Assembly (NCBI GenBank): GCA_963667605.2
Contig: CAXXUZ010000003.1
Location: 1,798,001-1,862,000, forward strand
Origin: JADLGL01 sp963667605
GTDB lineage: Bacteria > Pseudomonadota > Alphaproteobacteria > Rhizobiales > Kaistiaceae
Direction: 5' to 3'
Length of the DNA: 64,000 bases
Part shown: in pieces, positions 33,884 through 42,065 of the stretch
How positions within the stretch are numbered: position 1 is the first letter of the stretch
Layout of the letters: each line of letters starts with the position of its first letter
Translations under genes and position numbers: made by a program
The notes under the pieces: model-generated
Told to the model about the DNA's origin: nothing
Seen by the model: only the letters and a program-made list of their open reading frames with translations
The model's database searches: none

Positions 33884-35398
33884 TCATTGTTCTTTGCCGA
33901 CCGACGAGGCGAACCTTATAGCTTCCTCGGCGGCCCGGAAAAGTGCCCTTGCCTTTGCCCCACATTCGGCTTGTTCGTTTTCGGCGATCGAATCGGCGAC
34001 GATCCCGGCGCCGGCCTGAACGTACATGGTGCCATCCTTGATCAGCGACGTGCGTAGAACGATGCAACTATCCATGTCGCCGCTGGCGGAGAAATAGCCT
34101 ACACAACCGGCATATAGGCCGCGTTTCTCAAGTTCCAATTCATCGATGATCTCCATCGCCCGGACCTTGGGGGCGCCTGAGACGGTGCCAGCAGGAAAGC
34201 CCGCGGCGAGCGCGCTCAAAGCATCCTGCTCCGCCGCCAGCCTGCCGACCACGTTGGAGACGATGTGCATCACCTGGCTGTAATATTCCAGGAAGAACTG
34301 GTCGGTGACCTTGACTGTGCCTATCTCGGCGACGCGCCCGAGATCATTGCGGCCGAGGTCGAGCAACATCAAATGCTCGGCCCGCTCCTTAGGGTCGGTC
34401 AAGAGTTCCTCGGCCAATTTGCGATCGGCGTCCGGCGTCTCGCCTCGCGGCCTGGTCCCGGCGATCGGCCGGATGGCAACCTCGCCATCGTGGACCCGAA
34501 CCAGGATCTCCGGGCTGGAACCGGCGATCGCGAAGTCACCGAAATCAAGGAAGAAAAGATACGGGGAGGGATTGGTGCGCCGCAGGGCTCGGTAGAGGGC
34601 GAAAGGGGGCAGCGCAAAGGGCGCTTCGAACCGCTGCGACAGGACAACTTGGAAGATATCGCCGGCGGTTATGTATTTTTTCGCCTTCGCCACGATGTCG
34701 AGATAGTGCTCGGGCGGTGTGTTGGAGCGGATCGGGATGGCAGCCTCGGCGTCGGCACCCTCAGCGCTCTTGTCGAGAGGGGCATCGAGTGCGCCCACGA
34801 CGGCGGTGAGCCGCTCAGTTGCCTCGGCGAAAGCCGGCCCGGAGTCGCCACCTGGTGTCGGCCGGACCGGTGTGACGATGGTGATTTCGTCGCGAACATT
34901 ATCGAACACGACGATCACCGTTGGCCGGATCATGATACCATCTGGAATGCCGATCGGGTCGGGATTGGGCTCGGCCAATTCCTCAATCAACCTCACGGTG
35001 TCATAGCCGAGATAGCCGAAGACGCCGGCCGACATCGGCGGCAGTTCCTCTGGGAGATCGATCCGGGATTCGGCAATGATCGAGCGGAGGGCATCGAGCG
35101 CCGGCTCGGCCATCACCTCGAATCGGTCTGGCTCAGCGGTAGGATTGCGATTGATTTCGGCGAGCGAGCCATTGGTGCGGAAGATCAGATCGGGGTCGAT
35201 GCCGATGATCGAATAGCGGCCGCGCACGGCGCCGCCCTCGACCGATTCCAACAGAAAACGGTTGGAGCGGCCAGCCGACAGCTTAAGCATGGCCGACACA
35301 GGTGTTTCGAGATCGGCGACTAGCCGGGTCCATACGACCTGGTTTTGTCCGGCATCGTGAAGCCGATCAAAAATAGCCCGTTCCGGTTGGATTATCAT
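33884..35398 (-). CDS. trpE: Anthranilate synthase component I
   Basis: Converts chorismate to anthranilate, the first committed tryptophan step. The start is ATG 35398 (MIIQPERAIFDRL), overlapping the ppiD stop as ATGA; the frame is open further back but within ppiD. The 504-residue protein has the N-terminal regulatory part with LLESVEGGAVRGRYSIIG (the LLES motif of tryptophan feedback binding). Its chorismate-binding domain includes YLFFLDFGDFAIAGSSPEIL, IRPIAGTRPRG and HLMLLDLGRNDLGRV. I saw no leader peptide rich in tryptophan, and the gene is not the first of its operon. Confidence 0.95.
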   Translation of the reverse strand: MIIQPERAIFDRLHDAGQNQVVWTRLVADLETPVSAMLKLSAGRSNRFLLESVEGGAVRGRYSIIGIDPDLIFRTNGSLAEINRNPTAEPDRFEVMAEPALDALRSIIAESRIDLPEELPPMSAGVFGYLGYDTVRLIEELAEPNPDPIGIPDGIMIRPTVIVVFDNVRDEITIVTPVRPTPGGDSGPAFAEATERLTAVVGALDAPLDKSAEGADAEAAIPIRSNTPPEHYLDIVAKAKKYITAGDIFQVVLSQRFEAPFALPPFALYRALRRTNPSPYLFFLDFGDFAIAGSSPEILVRVHDGEVAIRPIAGTRPRGETPDADRKLAEELLTDPKERAEHLMLLDLGRNDLGRVAEIGTVKVTDQFFLEYYSQVMHIVSNVVGRLAAEQDALSALAAGFPAGTVSGAPKVRAMEIIDELELEKRGLYAGCVGYFSASGDMDSCIVLRTSLIKDGTMYVQAGAGIVADSIAENEQAECGAKARALFRAAEEAIRFASSVGKEQ

Positions 35399-37308
35399 TG
35401 CCGAAGGTGCGGGGGCAGCTGAGCCTGGCCTATGCCGATGATCTGCCTGATCAAAGACCAATTGGCGGAGATCGGGCCGATGCGCACCCGCACATCCAGC
35501 AAATAGCGTTCGAACACCTCGTCGGCAATGTTGAGCGATGTCGCCGCGACCCCGGCTATCGGCTCCGATTCGGGGCCGGTATCGGGCGTGGTGATGCTCA
35601 CCACCTGCTGCACCACCAGGCCGTTGCCGGCGGCATCCGGGATAACGGTGACAAAGCCCAATGGACCGCCGAAGGCCGCCTGCACCGTCGCACTTGATGC
35701 TTGTTCCGGCGGCGAGGACGATCGCAATAGCGGTTCGGAGAGCTGGAAAGTCACTCCTAGTTCGGCGGCGATTTGCGCTGTCGGCTCATCATTTTCCAGT
35801 AGGCCGACGATCGACTCCGCCAGACCTTGAAGCCGCAGTCCCGCCGCCTCTTCCTGCCACCTCTCGACGACGCGGTCACGAATTTCCTCGAGCGGCCACT
35901 CCCGAGGCGGCAGGATCTCAACGACTTCGAACCACAAAAAGGCGTTTTGTCCTTCAAGGCGAATGGGAGCGTCATTGAGGCCAACGTCGCTCTCAAACGC
36001 GTTGGTGAAGAGGGCGTTGCCGCCGGGCAGATCGTCAAATGGATCGCCGTTGACACCATTGCCGCGAAGATCGAATTCGACTGTCTCGATCGGTAGATCG
36101 AACATCGCCCCGACGTCGGACAATATCAGGCCGCCGGCCCTTGCATCTTCGATCTGAAGAAAAAGATCGGCGATCGCGACCGTAGCTAGTCGTTCGGCTA
36201 TGTCGCGGCGAATCTGATCGGCGACATCCTCGAAAGGTTCAATGTCGCCGGCAACAACCTCGCTCACATGCACCAAGGTCGCACCGGCCCGGCCTTCGAC
36301 AATCACGGCGTCGCCGGCCTTCAGCGAAAACGCTGCTTCCGCCACGGCCGCGTCGAAAAGCTCATCACTAGTGACGACGCCGAGATTGGTCGGATCGATG
36401 CTTTCGGCAGCGACAAGATCGTCATAGGTCTGGCCTTCGGCGAGGCGTGTCCCAACCAAATCGGCCTCGGCTTGGCTGCTGAAAATGAACTGCCAAACAT
36501 TCCGGGATTCCGGCGTGCCGAATTGATCCTGCCGCGCCAGATAGTCGGCCATCGCCTGTTCGTCAGTGACTGCGTCGATATCGGCGAGCTTTTCCGGCGT
36601 TAGTTCCAGGAGGCCGACCCGCCTTGTCTCCGGTGCTTGCCAATCGGCTGTATTCTCTTGGAAATACGCGACTAATTCTTCCTCGGTAGGCTCGACCGCC
36701 TCGCCGTCGTCTAAGAGCCCGGGCGTCAAAACGGTGTAGCTGATCACCCGTTCCTCGCCGTAATACTCGGCCAAAATGCGCTGGTAGATTTCGGGCAACG
36801 CAAGCTCTGCGGCGGTCACCGCTTGGGCCACCTGGGTGCGAAGCAATTGCTCCAGCTGCAGATCGGCCAATTCCTGTTCGGTCAGACCGGTGGCGCGCAA
36901 ATAATTCTGAACCAAGCCGGGACTAAATACGCCATCGCTGGTTTTGAAATTGGGCAAGGCGGCAATTGCTTTGGCCACCATTTCATCGGAGAGGCTGAGG
37001 CCGAGTTGCAGGGCGTTATCCTGGAAAGCGGCCCGTTGGATCAACTGAAAGAGCACGAAATCCGGGACCTGCGCTTGTTCCGCCTCCGAGGGGGTGAAGG
37101 ACAGGCCTTGCTCGATCGACAGGCGCCGAAGCGTGGCGTCATATTCCTGAGCGAACTCCGGCTGTGTGATTTCTTGACTGCCGACCTGGGCAATCGAGCT
37201 CGTGCCGCTGAATCCCGACAGGCCAAAGAACAGCAGGCCAATGATCAAGGCAGCGAAAACAACGATCCCGATGGGAGAACCGGCAAACGATCTGAGGCTG
37301 TCGAGCAT
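35395..37308 (-). CDS. ppiD: Periplasmic folding chaperone PpiD-like (SurA N-terminal domain)
   Basis: Inner-membrane-anchored chaperone near the Sec translocon that helps periplasmic and outer-membrane proteins fold. The 637-residue protein has a short cytoplasmic start, one helix (about 13-33, IGIVVFAALIIGLLFFGLSG) and a SurA_N-like helical domain (FSPGLVQNYLRATGLTEQEL). Parvulin-type segments follow (GVVTSDELFDAAVAEAAFSL; AGATLVHVSEVVAGDIEPFE). The catalytic residues of the parvulin domain are not obvious, as is common in PpiD. It heads the trp operon and is divergent from tpiA, a common alphaproteobacterial arrangement. Confidence 0.88.
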   Translation of the reverse strand: MLDSLRSFAGSPIGIVVFAALIIGLLFFGLSGFSGTSSIAQVGSQEITQPEFAQEYDATLRRLSIEQGLSFTPSEAEQAQVPDFVLFQLIQRAAFQDNALQLGLSLSDEMVAKAIAALPNFKTSDGVFSPGLVQNYLRATGLTEQELADLQLEQLLRTQVAQAVTAAELALPEIYQRILAEYYGEERVISYTVLTPGLLDDGEAVEPTEEELVAYFQENTADWQAPETRRVGLLELTPEKLADIDAVTDEQAMADYLARQDQFGTPESRNVWQFIFSSQAEADLVGTRLAEGQTYDDLVAAESIDPTNLGVVTSDELFDAAVAEAAFSLKAGDAVIVEGRAGATLVHVSEVVAGDIEPFEDVADQIRRDIAERLATVAIADLFLQIEDARAGGLILSDVGAMFDLPIETVEFDLRGNGVNGDPFDDLPGGNALFTNAFESDVGLNDAPIRLEGQNAFLWFEVVEILPPREWPLEEIRDRVVERWQEEAAGLRLQGLAESIVGLLENDEPTAQIAAELGVTFQLSEPLLRSSSPPEQASSATVQAAFGGPLGFVTVIPDAAGNGLVVQQVVSITTPDTGPESEPIAGVAATSLNIADEVFERYLLDVRVRIGPISANWSLIRQIIGIGQAQLPPHLRQ

Positions 37309-37517
37309 GTTCCCTCGCGGGCGACCAAAGGTCGCGGGGCTTCTGAAAATCCGGCCGGATCATATGAATGGCGGCCCCGCCGAGCAAGGCTGAGTTTTCA
37401 CGGGCCGGATCGTAGAGAGGGATCGCCGCGGCCAATTCGCGCGGCGCCCGATATTGGTGACGCGATCGGGGTCGTTCGTCATAGACTTGTGCTGCCCCAA
37501 TATTTTGGTACGCCTCG

Positions 37518-37551
37518 CGCGGACCCGCCGGTGGCCACCTGCGGGTCCGCG
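37518..37551. promoter_or_regulatory. Perfect 11-bp inverted repeat just upstream of tpiA
   Basis: CGCGGACCCGC (37518-37528) and GCGGGTCCGCG (37541-37551) are exact inverted copies. The 12-base loop contains GGTGGCCACC, itself a palindrome. The structure ends 5 bases before the GGGAGGA ribosome site of tpiA. It is in a divergent promoter region, so it is an operator or 5' RNA structure rather than a gene-end terminator. The remaining spacer toward ppiD shows no further clear element. Confidence 0.65.
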
Positions 37552-37570
37552 TTAGCGGGAGGACAAAACA

Positions 37571-38362
37571 ATGCCAGCAATCAAGTCGCTCGTGGCGGGC
37601 AACTGGAAAATGCACGGTAGCAGGGCGAGCCTGCTCGAAGTCGAGGCTGTCCGCGACGCGGTCGGCGAACAAGACGACGTCGAAGTCGCGATTTGCCCAC
37701 CGGCAACGCTGATCTCGCGCACCTCGATCATGGTCGCCAACTCGCCGATTCTGGTCGGAGGCCAGGATTGTCATGCCGAGGTAAAGGGGGCCCACACAGG
37801 CGATGTCGCGGCAGAAATGCTGGCCGATGCCGGGGCCGAGCTGGTGATCGTCGGCCATTCCGAACGAAGGGCCGACCATGGCGAGGACGATGCCGCGGTG
37901 CGGGCCAAGGCGGAGGCGGCCTGGCGCGCAGGGCTTACCGCAATCCTTTGCGTCGGCGAGAGCGAGGAGGAGCGGCGGGGTGAGCGAGCCCTGCCAGTGG
38001 TCGAGGGCCAACTTGCGGGTTCGGTGCCCGACGGCGCGAGCGCTGCCAATATTGTGATCGCGTATGAGCCAGTGTGGGCGATTGGTACCGGCTTGACCCC
38101 GACGACGGATGACATCGCCGCGATGCATGCCCATATCAGGGTCGAACTCGGCAACCGGTTTCCCGCCGAGGCCGCGTCGATCAGGATTCTCTATGGTGGC
38201 TCGGTAAAACCTAACAATGCCACCGAGATATTCGCCGTTGAAGGGGTCAATGGCGCGCTTGTTGGCGGGGCCAGTCTGAAGGCGGCCGATTTTTTGACGA
38301 TCATCACCGGCGCGCGCGCGGTGATCCGACAAATCGCCCGGTGGAAAGGGCCAGCCGGTTAG
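37571..38362 (+). CDS. tpiA: Triose-phosphate isomerase
   Basis: Interconverts dihydroxyacetone phosphate and glyceraldehyde 3-phosphate. The 263-residue TIM barrel has the active-site residues Asn11 and Lys13 (GNWKMHG), His96 (VIVGHSERRA) and Glu166 (AYEPVWAIGTG), then the phosphate-binding LYGGSVKPNNA and LVGGASLKAADF. A strong GGGAGGA site lies 7 bases upstream of the ATG and a large inverted repeat just before that. It is followed by secG, the conserved alphaproteobacterial neighbour. Confidence 0.97.
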   Translation: MPAIKSLVAGNWKMHGSRASLLEVEAVRDAVGEQDDVEVAICPPATLISRTSIMVANSPILVGGQDCHAEVKGAHTGDVAAEMLADAGAELVIVGHSERRADHGEDDAAVRAKAEAAWRAGLTAILCVGESEEERRGERALPVVEGQLAGSVPDGASAANIVIAYEPVWAIGTGLTPTTDDIAAMHAHIRVELGNRFPAEAASIRILYGGSVKPNNATEIFAVEGVNGALVGGASLKAADFLTIITGARAVIRQIARWKGPAG

Positions 38363-38401
38363 TGTAGAAGCCGCCGCAATCAGGGAACATCGCTCAAAGC
38401 C

Positions 38402-38917
38402 ATGGAAACAGTTGTCCTCGTCATCCATCTGATGCTGGTCGCGACCATGATCGCAATCGTGCTGCTGCAGCGGTCGGAAGGCGGCGCGCTCGGTATCGGC
38501 GGCGGCGGCAATTTCATGGCGACGCGCGGCACGGGCAATGTTCTGACTCGGGTGACGACCATTTTGGCGGCGGCCTTTTTCGTTACCTCGATCGTCTTGA
38601 CGGCTATCGCGAGGAGCAACTCAGACGATGGCGGAATCTTCGACAATCTTCCGGCAAATCAATTGATCGAGGGCGTCGACAGGCCTGCGGGTGGTGGCGT
38701 TCTTGACCTCCTTGGCGGCGCGCCCGATGATCCGGTTGCTGTGCCAAATGACGCCGGCGGTGCGGTCGAGCCGGGCGCGGCTCCTGTTGACGGCGACGGT
38801 GCAGGAGTGCCGGATGTGGTTCCGAATGACGCCGGCGGCGTGGCTCCCGCAGCCGTGCCCAACGACGCTGGAGCACCGATCCTGGTGCCCAACGACCCCG
38901 GCGGCGCGCCGCCTTAA
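38402..38917 (+). CDS. secG: Preprotein translocase subunit SecG with repeat-rich C-terminus
   Basis: Small inner-membrane subunit that assists SecYEG protein export. Residues 1-75 are typical: helix 1 (VVLVIHLMLVATMIAIVLLQ), the conserved QRSEGGALGIGGGG loop, then GTGNVLTRVTTILAAAFFVT with helix 2. The remaining roughly 95 residues are unusual: a Gly/Ala/Pro/Asp-rich tail with four copies of a VPNDAGG-like unit (one as VPNDPGG), predicted disordered. Longer tails are known in alphaproteobacterial SecG, but this one is clearly repetitive. It lies between tpiA and pyrG as usual. Confidence 0.93.
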   Translation: METVVLVIHLMLVATMIAIVLLQRSEGGALGIGGGGNFMATRGTGNVLTRVTTILAAAFFVTSIVLTAIARSNSDDGGIFDNLPANQLIEGVDRPAGGGVLDLLGGAPDDPVAVPNDAGGAVEPGAAPVDGDGAGVPDVVPNDAGGVAPAAVPNDAGAPILVPNDPGGAPP

Positions 38918-39019
38918 TCGACGTCTGGCGGCGTTGCCACGCCTTCGATCAACATTTCTTTCCGGCAAATGATTTTTCTGGTCGCTCGGTCCGATCGGAA
39001 TCGGCTAGGCTAGGCGCCC

Positions 39020-40648
39020 ATGGCGCGGTACATCTTCATCACTGGCGGTGTGGTCTCTTCTCTAGGCAAGGGCGTAGCATCAGCGGCGCTGGGGGCGTTG
39101 CTGGAGGCACGCGGCTTCAAGGTCCGGCTCCGCAAGCTCGATCCCTATCTCAATGTCGATCCGGGGACGATGAGCCCTTATCAGCATGGTGAGGTATTCG
39201 TCACCGACGACGGCGCCGAAACCGATCTCGACCTCGGCCATTACGAGCGGTTTACCGGTCGGCCGGCCAATCGAATGGACAACATTACCACTGGCCGAAT
39301 CTATCAGGACATCATCACCCGCGAACGCCGTGGCGATTATCTCGGCGGTACCGTACAGGTCGTTCCCCATGTCACCGACGCGATCAAAGCGTTTATCGGC
39401 GAGGGCAATGACGACTTCGATTTCGTGCTGTGCGAAATCGGCGGCACGGTCGGCGACATTGAGGGCCTGCCATTCTTCGAGGCGATTCGTCAGTTCGGCA
39501 ACGAACTGCCACGCCGCTACGCGGTCTTCGTTCACCTAACGCTGGTGCCGTTCATTCGCTCGGCGGGGGAACTCAAGACCAAGCCGACCCAGCACTCGGT
39601 CAAGGAGCTGCGCTCGATCGGGATTCAGCCCGATGTTCTGCTTGTCCGTTCCGACCGGCCAATCCCGGCTGAGGAGCGGCGGAAATTGTCGTTGTTCTGC
39701 AATGTCCGACCGTCGGCGGTGATTCAGGCGTTGGATGTCGAACATATCTATGACGTGCCGACGACCTATCATCGGGAAGGGCTCGACGCCGAAATCCTTT
39801 CTGCCTTCGGCATCGACAACGCACCGCCCCCTGATTTGAGGCGTTGGGAGACCATTAGCCAGTCCCTCAGCCATCCCGAGGGCGAGGTCACGATCGCGCT
39901 GATCGGCAAATATACTGGGCTGAAAGACGCCTATAAGTCGTTGGTTGAGGCGTTGACCCATGGCGGTATTGCCAACCAGGTGAAAGTCAATCTCGATTGG
40001 ATCGAATCGGATGCCTTTGAGGCGGAAGATCCGGCGCCACGACTGGAGCAGGTCGACGGCATCCTGGTCCCCGGCGGCTTCGGCGAGCGCGGATCGAAGG
40101 GCAAGATAGCCGCGGCGGGATATGCCCGTACACACAAGATTCCCTATTTCGGCATCTGTTTCGGCATGCAGATGGCGGTCATTGAGGCGGCCCGGAATCT
40201 GGCGGGGATTGCCAATGCGAACTCCAGCGAATTCGGTGAGACGGCGGAGCCGGTAGTTGGGCTGATGACCGAGTGGCTCAATGGCAACATGCTTGAGCAG
40301 CGTGTCGCGGCCGGTGATATTGGCGGGACGATGCGACTGGGCGCCTATCCGGCGGTGTTGTCATCAAGCAGCAGACTGTCCGACATTTATGGGGTGACCG
40401 AAATTTCGGAACGCCACCGGCACCGATACGAGGTCAATATCGACTATCGCGAAAGGCTTGAGGCGTGCGGCCTTCGTTTTTCCGGGATGTCTCCCGATGG
40501 CCTGTTGCCGGAGGCGGTCGAGATTGCCGACCACCCGTGGTTCATTGGCGTGCAGTATCACCCAGAGTTGGTTTCGCGCCCATTCGTGCCCCATCCGTTG
40601 TTTGCTTCCTTCATCGCCGCCGCTGTCGAACAAAGCCGATTGGTGTAG
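39020..40648 (+). CDS. pyrG: CTP synthase
   Basis: Makes CTP from UTP with glutamine-derived ammonia. The 542-residue protein has the N-terminal synthetase domain (YIFITGGVVSSLGKGVASAA; MSPYQHGEVFVTDDGAETDL) and a C-terminal glutamine amidotransferase domain with nucleophile Cys380 (YFGICFGMQMAV) and the His-Glu motif in VQYHPELVSRP. No ribosome-binding site is visible: TAGGCT, a possible -10, ends only 8 bases before the ATG, so a leaderless or near-leaderless transcript is possible. It works downstream of pyrH and feeds cdsA and kdo activation. Confidence 0.97.
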   Translation: MARYIFITGGVVSSLGKGVASAALGALLEARGFKVRLRKLDPYLNVDPGTMSPYQHGEVFVTDDGAETDLDLGHYERFTGRPANRMDNITTGRIYQDIITRERRGDYLGGTVQVVPHVTDAIKAFIGEGNDDFDFVLCEIGGTVGDIEGLPFFEAIRQFGNELPRRYAVFVHLTLVPFIRSAGELKTKPTQHSVKELRSIGIQPDVLLVRSDRPIPAEERRKLSLFCNVRPSAVIQALDVEHIYDVPTTYHREGLDAEILSAFGIDNAPPPDLRRWETISQSLSHPEGEVTIALIGKYTGLKDAYKSLVEALTHGGIANQVKVNLDWIESDAFEAEDPAPRLEQVDGILVPGGFGERGSKGKIAAAGYARTHKIPYFGICFGMQMAVIEAARNLAGIANANSSEFGETAEPVVGLMTEWLNGNMLEQRVAAGDIGGTMRLGAYPAVLSSSSRLSDIYGVTEISERHRHRYEVNIDYRERLEACGLRFSGMSPDGLLPEAVEIADHPWFIGVQYHPELVSRPFVPHPLFASFIAAAVEQSRLV

Positions 40649-40708
40649 GCGCAGCGATGACCGCCGTTCTCACCACAACAGCCAGACGGCCATGATCGGC
40701 TGATCGTC

Positions 40709-41551
40709 ATGGATGCATCTGAGGCACCACATCCAGAAGTTCAAGTCGGCAAAGTGCGGTTCGGCAATAGCCTTCCGTTTGCGCTGATCGCCGGGCCTTG
40801 CCAGCTCGAAAGCCGCTCCCATGCCGTCGAAATGGCAGGACGGCTGAAGGAACTGACCGGCCGCCTCGGGATTGGTTTCGTTTACAAGTCGTCGTTCGAC
40901 AAGGCCAACCGGACCAGCGTCAGCGGTCGTAGGGGGCTAGGCCTAGATGCCGCGTTGCCGGTCTTCGACGAGCTTCGGCGAGAACTGGGCGTCCCGGTGC
41001 TGACCGATGTTCATTTGCCTGAGCAATGCGCCGCGGTGGCCGAAGTGGTCGACGCGTTGCAAATCCCGGCTTTTCTCTGCCGCCAGACCGATTTGCTATT
41101 GGCCTCGGCCGCTACCGGCAAGCCGGTCAATGTCAAGAAAGGGCAATTTCTGGGGCCTTGGGACATGCGGTACGTCACCGAAAAGCTCGCCGCGGGCGGT
41201 TGCCGCGATATGTTGTTGACCGAGCGCGGTTCCAGCTTCGGCTACAACAATCTGGTCTCCGACATGCGAGCGCTGCCAATCATGGCTGGGCTAGGCGTGC
41301 CGGTGGTCTTCGACGCCACGCATTCGGTGCAGCAGCCGGGCGGAAGGGGTGACGCTTCCGGCGGCGAACGCCGATATGTACCGGTGCTCGCCCGGGCGGC
41401 AGTGGCGGTGGGGATAGCGGGCCTCTTCATCGAGACCCACCAAGATCCGGATAATGCGCCCTCGGACGGTCCGATCACGCTGCCGATCGACATGATGTCG
41501 ACACTGCTGGAGCAATTGATGGACATCGATCGGGTGGCCAAGAAGAGCTGA
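40709..41551 (+). CDS. kdsA: 3-deoxy-D-manno-octulosonate 8-phosphate synthase
   Basis: Condenses phosphoenolpyruvate with arabinose 5-phosphate to Kdo-8-P, the precursor of the lipopolysaccharide inner core. The 280-residue aldolase-type barrel has LIAGPCQLESRSHA, VYKSSFDKANRTSVSGRRG, LTDVHLPEQC, FLCRQTDLLLASA and DMLLTERGSSFGYNNLVSDM. Together with the lpx genes at 19-23.5 kb this confirms that the organism makes lipid A and Kdo. It uses PEP produced by enolase, whose gene lies 1.7 kb downstream. The segment converges on queF, with 61 bases between the ends. Confidence 0.95.
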   Translation: MDASEAPHPEVQVGKVRFGNSLPFALIAGPCQLESRSHAVEMAGRLKELTGRLGIGFVYKSSFDKANRTSVSGRRGLGLDAALPVFDELRRELGVPVLTDVHLPEQCAAVAEVVDALQIPAFLCRQTDLLLASAATGKPVNVKKGQFLGPWDMRYVTEKLAAGGCRDMLLTERGSSFGYNNLVSDMRALPIMAGLGVPVVFDATHSVQQPGGRGDASGGERRYVPVLARAAVAVGIAGLFIETHQDPDNAPSDGPITLPIDMMSTLLEQLMDIDRVAKKS

Positions 41552-41612
41552 GCGGTCTGGCTTCAAACGACGGTAAGGCGGGGACGGCGAGTCCGAACTT
41601 TGAGTGTATTGG

Positions 41613-42065
41613 TCAGCCTCTGCCGCGATATGTAGAAATGCCAGTGTCGGGCAGCCAGATCGCGTTTGGCGGTTCGCCGGTCTGCCAGAAGACATCGATC
41701 GGTATGCCGCCGCGCGGATTCCAATAGCCGCCGATCCGAAGCCATTTGGGCTCCACAAGATCGACGATCCGCTTGCCGATGCCGACGGTGCAATCCTCGT
41801 GAAAAGCACCGTGATTGCGAAAAGAAGCGAGGTAAAGCTTCAGCGATTTGGATTCGAGCAGCCAATCTCCGGGCACATAGTCGATTACCAGGATACCGAA
41901 ATCCGGCTGACCGGTGACCGGGCAGATCGAGGTGAATTCGGGCGCGGTGAAGCGGGCGACGTAATCGCTGTCCGGGTGCCGATTGGGCACGCGGTCGAGG
42001 ATTGCCTCGGTGGGGCTGGCCGGGATCCGTACCGGCCGGCCAAGCTGCGGCTCTTGTTCACTCAT
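41613..42065 (-). CDS. queF: NADPH-dependent 7-cyano-7-deazaguanine reductase QueF
   Basis: Reduces preQ0 to preQ1 in queuosine synthesis for tRNA modification. The 150-residue unimodular type has the active-site cysteine Cys48 in TSICPVTGQPDF with the nearby Asp55, the NADPH-binding ESKSLKLYLASFRNHGAFHE signature (about 71-90), and GGYWNPRGGIPIDVFW. Its ATG lies 8 bases inside the end of the DUF1835 gene, so the pair is probably co-translated. Other queuosine genes are not in the window. Confidence 0.94.
   Translation of the reverse strand: MSEQEPQLGRPVRIPASPTEAILDRVPNRHPDSDYVARFTAPEFTSICPVTGQPDFGILVIDYVPGDWLLESKSLKLYLASFRNHGAFHEDCTVGIGKRIVDLVEPKWLRIGGYWNPRGGIPIDVFWQTGEPPNAIWLPDTGISTYRGRG

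Noticed and set aside
34265..35323. A 352-codon plus-strand frame opposite trpE
   Set aside because: Antisense to trpE, with no motif or ribosome site.
37139..38428. A 429-codon minus-strand frame covering the tpiA region
   Set aside because: It runs through the ppiD/tpiA divergent promoter region and opposite tpiA, whose active-site residues are all present.
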